From Lacrimispora sp. 210928-DFI.3.58 (GTDB lineage Bacteria > Bacillota > Clostridia > Lachnospirales > Lachnospiraceae), in contig NZ_JAJCIC010000020.1 of assembly GCF_020554865.1 (NCBI RefSeq), positions 1 to 64,000 of the forward strand: a stretch of DNA of 64,000 nucleotides, read 5' to 3'. The position numbers and the translations under genes were made by a program. The notes beneath the pieces are model-generated. The model worked only from the letters and a program-made list of their open reading frames with translations, was not told the origin of the DNA and made no database searches. This document shows positions 17,291 to 25,570 of this stretch, piece by piece. Every line of letters begins with the position of its first letter. The first letter of the stretch is position 1.

Positions 17291-17755
17291 TCATCCTATC
17301 TTCTCATTAAATTTGTAACCTACACCCCAGACCGTTTGAATATAAATCGGGTTTGACTGATCCGGTTCAATTTTTTTACGGATTTTATTGATATAAGCAG
17401 TAATATTCCGGTCATCCGCCACATAATACTCTCCCCATATCCTATCATAAATCTGCTCTTTGCTAAACACCTGTCCTTTATTTCTGGCAAGAAATTCCAG
17501 AATATCAAATTCCTTGCTTGTCATAAAAACCTCCTGCGTATTCAAAAAAACCTGGCGTTTTGATGGAATAATCCTTAACTCACCAAAAGAAATATCTTTC
17601 GTCCCATATGTAGCCTTGCTAATACTATAGCCGTACTGCACAGCCAGTTTCATTAGTTCTTCGCAAAAACCTTCCTGGACTTTTTCCATCATGATAAATA
17701 GTACATCCACTTTTGCTTTTCCTTCCTGCTGCTTCATAAAACCTAGCGAAATCAA
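17291..17755 (-). CDS. OmpR/PhoB-type winged-helix regulator without receiver domain
   Basis: The last 95 residues form a full OmpR-type DNA-binding domain (GELRIIPSKRQVFL.., MTSKEFDILEFLARNKGQVFSKEQIYDRIWG, ..YINKIRKKIE.., VWGVGYKF). The first 55 residues are too short and show no phosphoacceptor Asp of a receiver domain. It is either a stand-alone winged-helix regulator of a mobile element or a truncated response regulator. Starts at TTG 17755 (GGAG five bases upstream) or ATG 17737. No sensor kinase gene is nearby. Confidence 0.65.
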   Translation of the reverse strand: MISLGFMKQQEGKAKVDVLFIMMEKVQEGFCEELMKLAVQYGYSISKATYGTKDISFGELRIIPSKRQVFLNTQEVFMTSKEFDILEFLARNKGQVFSKEQIYDRIWGEYYVADDRNITAYINKIRKKIEPDQSNPIYIQTVWGVGYKFNEKIG

Positions 17756-18228
17756 ACCGCTCCTGCTTTATCTTTTATCAATGTATTCAAAACACTTCAT
17801 CGTAAAATTCCAAATGTGTAATCCACTGAATTAAAAATTTGTATTGAATACCATAGATTTTGAGAGAAACCAGTACAACAAAGGTTCTCTGTTGCTGCTG
17901 TTTTTTCTTATTATCTGCCATCATAAAACACCGACTTCTGGATAAGTTCTGGATGAGTTGTGAACGGTCTAATATTTTGAAAATCGTTCGACAGAATGTG
18001 GCAAAAACAAACAGGGTCGGCAACTGAAAATAGACTTTACAATACTAATTTCTGCGATCTGCTTCAGCAGAATACAGATTGCAAAGAGCCTGCCGCACAA
18101 GGACTTTTTCCTTTATCATTGTGCGGCAGAATTTTCAGTAATCAGTTGCTAATAAGTTGAATTTCATAAACTGTTGGATAGTAAAATGGTTTTTCCTCAT
18201 TAAAGGCGTTTTTGAGAATTGGATAATC
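17756..18228. other. Gene-free stretch with a strong hairpin at 18090-18129
   Basis: CTGCCGCACAA (18090-18100) and TTGTGCGGCAG (18119-18129) form a perfect 11-bp stem followed on the plus strand by AATTTT, a likely terminator. A short minus-strand ORF (17787-18023) with a KKKQQQQ run has no convincing start site and is not called as a gene. Confidence 0.45.
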
Positions 18229-18485
18229 TCATGGAATGGCTTTTCCTGCTTGTCAGAGCGGATTTTCTCATAGTAATCGTCAATCCGGCGGTCACTTCAG
18301 GTCTGCTTCTCATTATACTGGGCGAGCGCTTCATCAAATAATTCGTGATATACGTCTTTGAGATTTTCGTTGCAATATTCCACGTTCAGACAGCTTCGTT
18401 CCGGGTCAGTATTCTTATCATGAAATTTTCTGCTGTTATGGTTGACAGAGCCTTTTCCTGTCATAAAGCTGATAGTTTGCTTCAA
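18229..18485 (-). pseudogene. Truncated MobV-type relaxase remnant (element A)
   Basis: The first 62 codons are nearly identical to the intact relaxase at 25571-26884 (shared MTGKGSVNHNSRKFH). AGA is changed to TGA at codon 63, and the match continues past it for about 23 codons to ..PFHEII and then ends. The HxHxDF active-site region is missing, so no relaxase can be made. It shows that a second, decayed copy of the same element family lies here. TTG is the start codon, as in the intact copy. Confidence 0.85.
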
Positions 18486-18595
18486 TCAATATCCTTTCTC
18501 CCTGTCCAGGTAATCAGCGCCGGATACTGCGCATAATAGAGGAACCTTCCCGAACATTAGTAGTCTGGGAAGTATCGGAGCGAAGCCCCTCCTTT

Positions 18596-18653
18596 GTTAC
18601 TTTCACCGAAAGTAATTTAAAAGCACTTTTGACAGGCTCCGCTCTATCAAAAG
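18596..18653. repeat. Candidate oriT-like inverted repeats, copy A
   Basis: GTTACTTTC (18596-18604) with GAAAGTAA, and CTTTTGA (18626-18632) with TCAAAAG (18647-18653), lie upstream of the relaxase remnant. The same pair occurs upstream of the intact relaxase (26941-26999), so it belongs to the element family. The whole stretch 18486-18833 holds no gene. Confidence 0.5.
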
Positions 18654-18833
18654 CTGCCTTTGCGCTCTGCCGAGGGCTTTTCCATCCTATGGACGGGGCG
18701 GCTGTCCAAGCCGCTTTACACCGCCGCTTTCCGACTCATTCAAGACCGCAACAACGCAAGATCTATATCTTTTGCAACCTTGCAGATACCAAGCCCGCAA
18801 ATTCTATATACTCTGCATTGTTGCGCTGTTGCC

Positions 18834-19754
18834 TTATTCCGGTCTGATTTTATCCAGTTCCCAATACCATGAATTATTTATCCGCCTTGATCTGATACCC
18901 AGTTCCTTTTTCGCATTTTCAAGCGTCCGTCTGGATATGCCCTGTTCCTCTGAAAGATTGAAAATCTCGTTGCTCTGCATGGCATTATTTGTTTCCGCCT
19001 GTTCCAGCTTATTTGCTTTCGGAGCGATACCACCTAGCACTTCATCTGCGGTAATCTCGTAATCTCCGAGCCAGTGAAAACCGTCCTCCGATAACTCAAA
19101 GCCTTTCGGGTGTCCAAACGCCTCCAGATTGTTTTTTATCTGGACTACCGCCCTTATATTCGCTTCGCCCTCCACTCTGCCAACCAGCAGGACGCTTCTT
19201 GCCACTGCAAAGAAATCAATGGAACCCATGCCCCGGTACGCCGCCTTATTTCCCGCCGCTTTGTTCATGTGCCCTACAAGCACAATGGCGCACTGATATT
19301 TCTCCGCCAGAACCGCCAGCTTCTTTGTCATGTCCCTTGCTTCATTTGCCCGGTTCATATCCATACCGCCGCCGATATACGCCTGTATCGGGTCTAAAAT
19401 CAGCAGCTTCGCCTTTGTCCTTATGACCGCTTCTTCCAGACGTTCATCTATCATGGAAAGTGATTTTATGCTCTCGTCAATGACGGAAATATTTTCGCAG
19501 TTCGCTCCTGCCGCTTCCAGCCAGGGCTTTACCGTGTCGGCAAGCCCGTCCTCCGCACTCTGGTAAATCACAGCCAGCGGCTCCGTCAGCTTCATCTCGC
19601 TGTCTATACCCTCGCCCTTTGACAGCTTCGCCGCTATATTCATCACCAACGTTGTCTTACCGTCCCCCGGATCGCCCTGCACAATCGTCAGCTTCCCATA
19701 GGGAATAAACGGATACCACAGCCATGCCACCTACTGCGACTGTATCTCCGACAT
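18834..19754 (-). pseudogene. RepA/DnaB-like AAA ATPase with an early amber codon (element A)
   Basis: A RecA-fold ATPase with Walker A GDPGDGKTT, Walker B AKLLILDPIQAYIG, and LVGHMNK, like the RepA helicase-type proteins of mobilizable elements. A likely ATG at 19754 starts MSEIQSQ and is followed by TAG at codon 8 and then VAWLWYPFIPYGK, the usual N-terminal lead; a single G-to-T change of a GAG would produce this. Translation could restart at GTG 19730 (298 residues), which would keep Walker A. It is therefore either a pseudogene or a gene using a downstream start. The C-terminus ends in a helix-turn-helix-like part. Confidence 0.6.
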
Positions 19755-19871
19755 TTTAATTTTGAAACCTCTCTTATTTTTTTGTGGCTCACGCTCTGCC
19801 AATCCTTATAGTAAAACTGGCAGTGCCACATTTTCCCGTCCCTTGTTGCCGACATAAATTCTCTCCCCTTT

Positions 19872-20066
19872 CTACATGGCTACGGTCAGGCCGTAGAATT
19901 TTTCTTCAAAATATTTTGTCGGAACCTTGCCGCAGATTGTCCGATAACCCTTTGCTTTCAATTTTTCGTTCAGCCCTCGGATAATCTTATAAGCGTAGCC
20001 CGTTGATACGCCAAGCATTTCTGCCGCTTCCTCTGCTGTTACATACATTTTTTTCGTTTTCTCCAT
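19872..20066 (-). CDS. Xis-like helix-turn-helix DNA-binding protein (element A)
   Basis: A 64-residue protein with the MerR/Xis-type motif YVTAEEAAEMLGVSTGYAYKIIRGLN. Its counterpart next to the integrase of element B (30236-30415) has the same layout, so it is an excisionase or small regulator of element A. A GGGAGGACAATGA site precedes the ATG. No integrase gene is present next to it. Confidence 0.75.
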   Translation of the reverse strand: MEKTKKMYVTAEEAAEMLGVSTGYAYKIIRGLNEKLKAKGYRTICGKVPTKYFEEKFYGLTVAM

Positions 20067-20242
20067 TCATTGTCCTCCCGTTTTTATATTAGGGACTTTT
20101 ATCCCTTTCTTGTATTTTGATTATATAGGCTCTTTTGCCCTTGTTAATATATTTTTCAGATCCTATTTGCTTATTTTAAGCGTAGATGTTAGAATACAAA
20201 TGTCCCTATTTTTTATATTATCAACATTAAAGGAGTTGTCCT

Positions 20243-20794
20243 ATGACAGTAGGAGAGAAAATTAAGACATTCCGAAATATCCGGGGAATTTCACAGAATA
20301 TGTTAGGGGAACTGGCAGGTATAGACGGAACCACTATCCGCAAATATGAGTTGGGAAGCCGGAACCCCAAGCCCGATCAGCTTTTGAAGATTGCCAATGC
20401 TCTGGGTGTGAGTATCAATGTCTTTACAGATTTTGATATAGAAACCGCTTCCGATGTTTTTACTCTGCTTTTCAAAATGGACGAGCAAATAGATATGGAA
20501 ATTGACGGGGAAAAGGATAAAGACGGAAATCTCATTCCAGACACGATATATATTCGTTTTAAGCACCCGGAAATCAATAGCCGCCTTGCCAAATTTGCAA
20601 AAGCCAAGAAATTGCAGGAAAATCTGATTGCTTCCAAAGACGCATTTCCAAGTGAGGAAGCCTTTCAGCATGAAGTCGAGCAGATAAATGAAACGTGCGA
20701 GCAGATTAAGCAGCATTTAGTTGATACGAATAAAGTTGTGAAAAAGGGAACATCTGGTATCGCCATCAAAGTTTATTCCGAAAATACACCTTAG
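20243..20794 (+). CDS. XRE-family transcriptional regulator (element A)
   Basis: 183 residues: an N-terminal XRE helix-turn-helix (about 4-60, ISQNMLGELAGIDGTTIRKYELGSRNPKPDQLLKIANALG with N-terminal KIKTFRNIRG) and a C-terminal region of unknown fold. It is transcribed away from the Xis-like gene and is the counterpart of the XRE at 30632-31192 in element B. It probably represses the element's transfer genes. The AAAGGAGTTGTCCT site fits the ATG. Confidence 0.85.
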   Translation: MTVGEKIKTFRNIRGISQNMLGELAGIDGTTIRKYELGSRNPKPDQLLKIANALGVSINVFTDFDIETASDVFTLLFKMDEQIDMEIDGEKDKDGNLIPDTIYIRFKHPEINSRLAKFAKAKKLQENLIASKDAFPSEEAFQHEVEQINETCEQIKQHLVDTNKVVKKGTSGIAIKVYSENTP

Positions 20795-20817
20795 CACTTA
20801 CCATAAGAAGATTTTCT

Positions 20818-21378
20818 ATGAAAAATTTCAAAAGAGAAAATTTATTATTTTCCCTATGTGGATTGAATTGTGGCTTATGCCCTATGAACCTAAATCAATA
20901 CTGTCCTGGTTGTGGGGGCGGAGAGGGAAACCAATCCTGTTCCATAGCAAAATGCAGTTTACAGCATGGGAATGTAGAATATTGTTTCCAGTGTGAAAAT
21001 TATCCCTGCGAAAGGTATGATAACATAGACGAATTTGATTCTTTTATCACACACCAACATCGAAAGAAGGATATGGAAAAATTCAAGAAATTGGGAATTG
21101 AACTTTATACAGCAGAACAGCAAAGAAAGAAAGTTCTGTTAAATCATCTGTTGAATACTTATAATGACGGAAGAAAAAAGACATTGTTTTGCGTTGCGGT
21201 CAATTTGCTAGAACTAGACGATTTAGAAAACATCATATCCGAATTGGATAAGTATACTTCAAATCTCACATTAAAAGAAAAATCCGGTCATGCAGCCAGT
21301 TTACTTCAACAAGCTGCTAAGAAGAAAAATATCATTTTAAAGCTACGCAGACAGAAAAGCCCAGGCAAATCCAGTTAA
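20818..21378 (+). CDS. DUF3795 cysteine-rich protein
   Basis: 186 residues with an N-terminal cysteine-rich zinc- or metal-binding part: CGLNCGLCPMNLNQYCPGCGGGEGN, CSIAKCS, and FQCENYPCERYD. This is the DUF3795 pattern. The C-terminal half is helical. The function of the family is unknown. The gene follows the XRE gene by 23 bases and precedes the nucleoside phosphorylase by 28, so the three may form one unit of cargo in element A. The ribosome site is weak (AAGAAGA). Confidence 0.75.
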   Translation: MKNFKRENLLFSLCGLNCGLCPMNLNQYCPGCGGGEGNQSCSIAKCSLQHGNVEYCFQCENYPCERYDNIDEFDSFITHQHRKKDMEKFKKLGIELYTAEQQRKKVLLNHLLNTYNDGRKKTLFCVAVNLLELDDLENIISELDKYTSNLTLKEKSGHAASLLQQAAKKKNIILKLRRQKSPGKSS

Positions 21379-21406
21379 CATTCAATCTATCTAAAGGGGG
21401 ACTAAA

Positions 21407-22189
21407 ATGGAACACAATCAAAACTTTCTTACTATATTTCAAAAATCTGAAATTTCAGAACCAGCTTTATTCAATCCGTCTGATACAACGAAAAAAATTG
21501 ATAATTTCCCGGAGATATGTGTTTCCACGTTTTCAGAGAATATTATTCAAAAATTTTCTTCACTAGACAGTACCAAAAAAATAGCAGAACTGTATACCGC
21601 AAATGGTATGATACCCGTTTACAAAATCCGTTATAAAGATACAGATATTGCTTTCTATCTGTCCAGAGTAGGGGCACCTGCTTGTGTCGCTGGATTTGAA
21701 GAAATCATTGCTATGGGAGCCAAAAAGTTTGTTTTGTTCGGCTCCTGCGGAGTATTGGACGATGATAACGTAAAAGACAATATCATTATCCCTGTTTCTG
21801 CTGTCCGTGATGAGGGCACAAGTTATCATTATATAGCGCCCTCGTCAGAAATTGAAGCAGATCCACATTCAGTCCAAATATTAGAAAGTGTTTTATCAAG
21901 TTGCGGTTATCCGTATGTAAAAGGGAAAACATGGACTTCGGACGCTATTTACAGAGAAACGCTACCCCTTATTCAAGAACGCAGACAAGAGGGCTGCCTT
22001 GTCGTAGAAATGGAATGTGCTTCCATGCTGGCAGTTGCAAAATATCGACATATTCCCTTTATCCAATTCTTGTACGGCGCAGATAATCTTAGTTCTGATA
22101 CATGGGAAATCAGAGATTTGAATTTATATGGTCTGAACAGTGCAGAAAAATATATGGTACTTGCCTTTGAATGTGGACTTGCTATGTAA
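21407..22189 (+). CDS. Nucleoside phosphorylase (uridine/purine phosphorylase family)
   Basis: The 260-residue protein has the PNP/UDP phosphorylase fold signatures: IPVYKIRYKDTDIAFYLSRVG (substrate lead), FVLFGSCGVLDD, TSDAIYRE, and the late VVEMECASMLAVAKY with the conserved Glu pair. It splits nucleosides into base and ribose-1-phosphate, in the cytoplasm. The first 60 residues are shared with the broken copy at 13977. A clean AAAGGGGGACT site precedes ATG 21407. Followed by a small hairpin at 22199-22220. Which nucleoside it uses cannot be told. Confidence 0.85.
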   Translation: MEHNQNFLTIFQKSEISEPALFNPSDTTKKIDNFPEICVSTFSENIIQKFSSLDSTKKIAELYTANGMIPVYKIRYKDTDIAFYLSRVGAPACVAGFEEIIAMGAKKFVLFGSCGVLDDDNVKDNIIIPVSAVRDEGTSYHYIAPSSEIEADPHSVQILESVLSSCGYPYVKGKTWTSDAIYRETLPLIQERRQEGCLVVEMECASMLAVAKYRHIPFIQFLYGADNLSSDTWEIRDLNLYGLNSAEKYMVLAFECGLAM

Positions 22190-22198
22190 AAGAAATAA

Positions 22199-22220
22199 GG
22201 CAGGTATCATGATACCCGCC
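22199..22220 (+). terminator. Hairpin after the nucleoside phosphorylase
   Basis: GGCAGGTATC and GATACCCGCC pair with one mismatch around the centre of this 22-base palindrome, 10 bases after the stop codon. The rest of the stretch 22221-22516 is gene-free and holds the candidate element end listed below. Confidence 0.45.
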
Positions 22221-22323
22221 CCAAATCCAGTATTCTTCAAATAAATAGAGCTATTTTAGAGCCAAACGCCATAAAACAATGCTGGAAATGCCCATTTTAT
22301 CAGCATTTCCGGCGTTCTGTCCG

Positions 22324-22335
22324 TTACTCAAACTC
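22324..22335. other. Candidate left attachment site of element B
   Basis: TTACTCAAACTC differs at two of twelve positions from TCACTCGAACTC at the 3' end of guaA (31371-31382), where it would be the last codons of guaA read in reverse. Inside, about 104 bases away, lies GTTGCCAAAATGTTGCCA (22439-22456), which matches GTTGCCAAATCGTTGCCA (31294-31311) near the other end at 16 of 18 positions. Confidence 0.35.
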
Positions 22336-22438
22336 GGCGTGTCCTTTGTCGTTCTTAACTATATTTGTTTAAGTTTTATGCAAATACACGCCGCTTTTTA
22401 CTTCAATTACATCAATCATTCTGGCTTGCTGATTTTCT

Positions 22439-22456
22439 GTTGCCAAAATGTTGCCA
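22439..22456 (+). repeat. GTTGCCA direct repeat, left copy
   Basis: Two TTGCCA units 11 bases apart, closely similar to the pair at 31294-31311. Paired short repeats near both ends of an integrated element are typical of integrase arm-binding sites; the role here is inferred. Confidence 0.4.
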
Positions 22457-22516
22457 CAGATATGATAAAATATTTTCAATCTTTTGTCTATAAATATCCT
22501 GAAATTCCCAACAAAC

Positions 22517-23863
22517 CTATGAAAAAACATCATCCAATATCCGACGAATTTTTATCATATGCCTTTTTGTTTTTCTATCTATAGGTTCATCTTCCCCAAA
22601 AACCTTTTGAGCACGTTGAACATATGTTATAAAATTTCCCTTAATATGTCCATTTGAATCTTTTAAACGTGCCCCCTTAACAGAATACTTCTCATATAAA
22701 TTTTTACAACTTATTCTCTTTCCTGAAGAAGTATAGCCCTCATTTTTTACTATAGTTTTAAGTTTTCGATATAATCTATAATAATATTTTGATATAGTTT
22801 TATCCCTTATTGTTACTTCTTTACCATCAAATGTAAATCCTAAATAATCGATCTCATTTTTTCCATTTACCATATCATCTAAAAACAACGAGTTACAACT
22901 TTTCAATGTTGTATCTTTATATTTATATATTTGCGTTTTATCTGGTTGCAAAATCAAATTTGGAATCAATTTAATTTCACCCATTATATCATTTAATACA
23001 ATTTTAAAGCTATCTTCCGATATTCTCGGCAAAATAATAATAAAATCGTCACTATAGCGCATATATAAGCCATTAAATTTACCTGCCAACTTATCCATTT
23101 TCTCATCTATTGTTGTCATATAAATATTTGCCAAAACCGCACTAATTGCTGAACCTTGTGGTATTCCATAATTCTCTTTATGTCTGATGATAAATTCCTT
23201 TTTATGCTTTTTAAACTCTTTCTCAGATAATACTCTACGTTTTGAATTTAAAATTTGTATATCTTCTTCCGTATCTGTTAAGTTGTTTAATTTCAGCAAC
23301 TCTGTTAATTCCCAAATTGAATATTTTGTTATATTCTTAAAAACCGCATAATAGTCAGGTGGTAATATCTCAACGTCTAAAACATCACATATTTGTTTCT
23401 TTAAATAAGCATGGTCTAAGGAGTCAAAAAAATGTGAAAAATCTCCTATAATCACAAAGCTTTCTCTTGTCTCTCTAATACAATCAAAAGCTTTTTTTGC
23501 AAAGTGAATATTACTTTTATGCAAATTATCTCTATATGCAACTGCAACCATATCCATATTACGTTCTTCCAAATATTTATTATATTTTTGATTCAAAAGA
23601 TACCCATAGTATGAATATATATATCTATCAATATGTGCAGAATAACATAAGTGCCTAGACTTTTCTTTAATATAGCCCATACCATCTTTTTTAGTAAATT
23701 TGTTAAACTTCTTTTCATAATGAATAAAAGGATAAAAGCCATGTTTCATTATGTTATCTGGATTACTAATATAATTCCATACTTTGTCCAACGAAACTTT
23801 TTCGTCAAAATGTGCGTATTTTCTGGCAGTTGCATTTTTAACTTTCCATTCATATAGATCCAT
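22517..23863 (-). CDS. Stand-alone reverse transcriptase, DRT/Abi-like
   Basis: The 448-residue protein carries a reverse transcriptase palm: IIGDFSHFFDSLDH (D141), GIPQGSAISAVLANIYM (233-249), YMRYSDDFIII with YSDD at 270-273, and a following LQPDKTQIYKYKD. About 100 N-terminal and 150 C-terminal residues lack maturase or integrase domains, fitting the unknown-group defence reverse transcriptases (DRT), which I cannot subtype. The DNA is far more AT-rich than its neighbours, so it was recently acquired. Upstream, 450 bases with several stable hairpins and no gene suggest a template or guide RNA, as in DRT2. A TAGGGAAAC site precedes ATG 23863. It lies in the left part of element B. Confidence 0.8.
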   Translation of the reverse strand: MDLYEWKVKNATARKYAHFDEKVSLDKVWNYISNPDNIMKHGFYPFIHYEKKFNKFTKKDGMGYIKEKSRHLCYSAHIDRYIYSYYGYLLNQKYNKYLEERNMDMVAVAYRDNLHKSNIHFAKKAFDCIRETRESFVIIGDFSHFFDSLDHAYLKKQICDVLDVEILPPDYYAVFKNITKYSIWELTELLKLNNLTDTEEDIQILNSKRRVLSEKEFKKHKKEFIIRHKENYGIPQGSAISAVLANIYMTTIDEKMDKLAGKFNGLYMRYSDDFIIILPRISEDSFKIVLNDIMGEIKLIPNLILQPDKTQIYKYKDTTLKSCNSLFLDDMVNGKNEIDYLGFTFDGKEVTIRDKTISKYYYRLYRKLKTIVKNEGYTSSGKRISCKNLYEKYSVKGARLKDSNGHIKGNFITYVQRAQKVFGEDEPIDRKTKRHMIKIRRILDDVFS

Positions 23864-24320
23864 ACAGTTTCCCTATTTAGCGAAAGACCCACCAGTATGA
23901 GGGATAGCATCTCTTGACTGATAGGTCTTCTTTTAACGTGGTATTCAATTTTGTCTTTCGACAGCTTTGATGTGGTTCCAGCTATCCATTATTCGTTCAA
24001 TACATATCTATGTTAGAATAGATAAGAAGGAGATGATTCTAATTAACATTCTTATGTGGTTATTCATAAGTTTGCAACCAGAACACCAGTCATATCTGAA
24101 AGAGCTCTTTCAGGTATTGACAACAATTCCTTTCCCTTATATCTAATATATAAGGCACTTTAAATATAACTCTTTAATTTCCACATGTCAATATCTACTC
24201 GTAAGTTAGATTTTTGAAATGTTACGCAATAGAAGACCATTTTCGGAGATTTAGATATAAAATATCGCAATACCTTTTATCATCTCTGAAATTCCTTGAA
24301 AAATAAGGCTTTCAGAACGT
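23864..24320 (-). ncRNA. Structured leader region of the AT-rich reverse transcriptase, candidate ncRNA
   Basis: Three strong stems lie in this 457-base gene-free stretch. The palindrome CTGAAAGAGCTCTTTCAG is at 24096-24113. CCTTATAT/ATATAAGG with a five-base loop is at 24135-24155. A 13-bp stem with two G-U pairs joins 23917-23929 with 23884-23896, ending 21 bases before the reverse transcriptase ATG. No open frame fits a gene. An RNA partner of the reverse transcriptase is inferred from position and structure only; boundaries are unknown. Confidence 0.45.
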
Positions 24321-25280
24321 CTAATGCGTAACCTTCTGCCCCAGCCCCATTTCCTTTATCACTTGCTTTGCGCTATCCGCTTTATTACTGGGTACAATAA
24401 TTGCAATCCTATCATCAATACCTCTGCCCATGCCATAGCGTACAGACGCAAATCCGGCGTCTCCTAAATCCTGTCCGTATGCCATAATACCGTTATCTTT
24501 CAATGTACTTATTATCATTTCCGCCTGCATATTTCCGTCTGCTATAAATACATTTACAGGCTGTTGCTCTTTAACCAGTACAGCCTCATTATCTGGCATA
24601 CTTTTTTCTCTTCTTTTATGATTGATACAAGCCAGTATTCTCAATACCCCAAAACCAACTATAGCAATTCCCACAAAAAATATAAGTGCGCTATGAACCG
24701 CTTGAGACGTTGTTGCACCTAATCTGATATAGCAAATAACCAATGCTACCGCAAATACTCCGGCACATATCACAGATATCAACGCATCTGTAAATGGCGT
24801 ACTTTTGAATCTGGAACCAGTCTCCCAAACTCCATTATAGGTCATCACTCCAATATAAGCTGCTCCACCAACAAGCAAAACAGCAGTTTCTCCTGCCACA
24901 ATCGCCAATTCTCCCACCATGAGAAGCTGAATGATTATCACAGCCGCACAAATAGCAAAGGTTAGACCAAATGCAATATTTCCGGCTTTTGTTACCCTCT
25001 CTTTTTCCAGTTTGTTATAGTCTGACACTTTAGATAATGTTTCTCTCAATTCTTTATCCATATTCTCGCTTTTCCTTTCTCCGTCCAAAATTTCTTTCAC
25101 TTCTACATTATAGAACTCCGCCATTTTGATAAGGATACTTAAATCTGGCATATTAGTTCCTGTTTCCCACCGAGAGATCGTTCTTCCCGATACAAGAAGA
25201 ATTTCTGCAAGCTCTTCTTGTGTTAATCCTCGTTCTTTACGAAGCACTTTTAAAAATTCTCCTATCTTTTTCGTATCCAT
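24321..25280 (-). CDS. XRE regulator fused to membrane helices and a DUF2007 domain
   Basis: The 319-residue protein joins an N-terminal XRE helix-turn-helix (about 3-62, GLTQEELAEILLVSGRTISRWETG) to four to five membrane helices (about 105-220) and a C-terminal domain like DUF2007 (about 245-305, VNVFIADGNMQAEMIISTLKDNGIMAYGQDLGDAG). A DNA-binding domain tied to the membrane suggests a signal-responsive regulator. A GAAAGGAGGGG site precedes ATG 25280. It lies in element B just upstream of the reverse transcriptase leader, and could regulate it, which is inference. Confidence 0.8.
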   Translation of the reverse strand: MDTKKIGEFLKVLRKERGLTQEELAEILLVSGRTISRWETGTNMPDLSILIKMAEFYNVEVKEILDGERKSENMDKELRETLSKVSDYNKLEKERVTKAGNIAFGLTFAICAAVIIIQLLMVGELAIVAGETAVLLVGGAAYIGVMTYNGVWETGSRFKSTPFTDALISVICAGVFAVALVICYIRLGATTSQAVHSALIFFVGIAIVGFGVLRILACINHKRREKSMPDNEAVLVKEQQPVNVFIADGNMQAEMIISTLKDNGIMAYGQDLGDAGFASVRYGMGRGIDDRIAIIVPSNKADSAKQVIKEMGLGQKVTH

Positions 25281-25461
25281 TCTTTTCCCCTCCTTTCACT
25301 TGCACATTACCATAAATGTCAACAGCAAAACACGACACAAAGCGAGAAATGCCCTATTTTCGCCATTAGACACGATTGTCTAATTAAATTTTCTTGTATT
25401 GCAAGGTCATTTTACCAGATACTCGCTCAATTATCCATGTTATTTTAAATAACAAATAGCA

Positions 25462-25526
25462 AATCCCCACCAGCCAGTCAAGAGTAAACTAAACGGCTAC
25501 GCCGCTCTTGACTAACTGGCGGGGAT
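25462..25526 (-). terminator. Long inverted repeat after the relaxase gene
   Basis: Arms of about 20 bases (25463-25484 and 25503-25526) are complementary with a few mismatches (core CAGTCAAGAG/CTCTTGACT). It lies 45-109 bases past the relaxase stop on the minus strand and may terminate the mobilization operon; it lacks a clear U-tract. Confidence 0.5.
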
Positions 25527-25570
25527 TCACTCCATGGCAGCTAAGAGGGCTTTAAGCAGCCCTCCGCCTG

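Noticed and set aside
17787..18023. Minus-strand ORF with a KKKQQQQ run
   Set aside because: No ribosome site, weak composition, no motif; it may be a decayed gene of element A.
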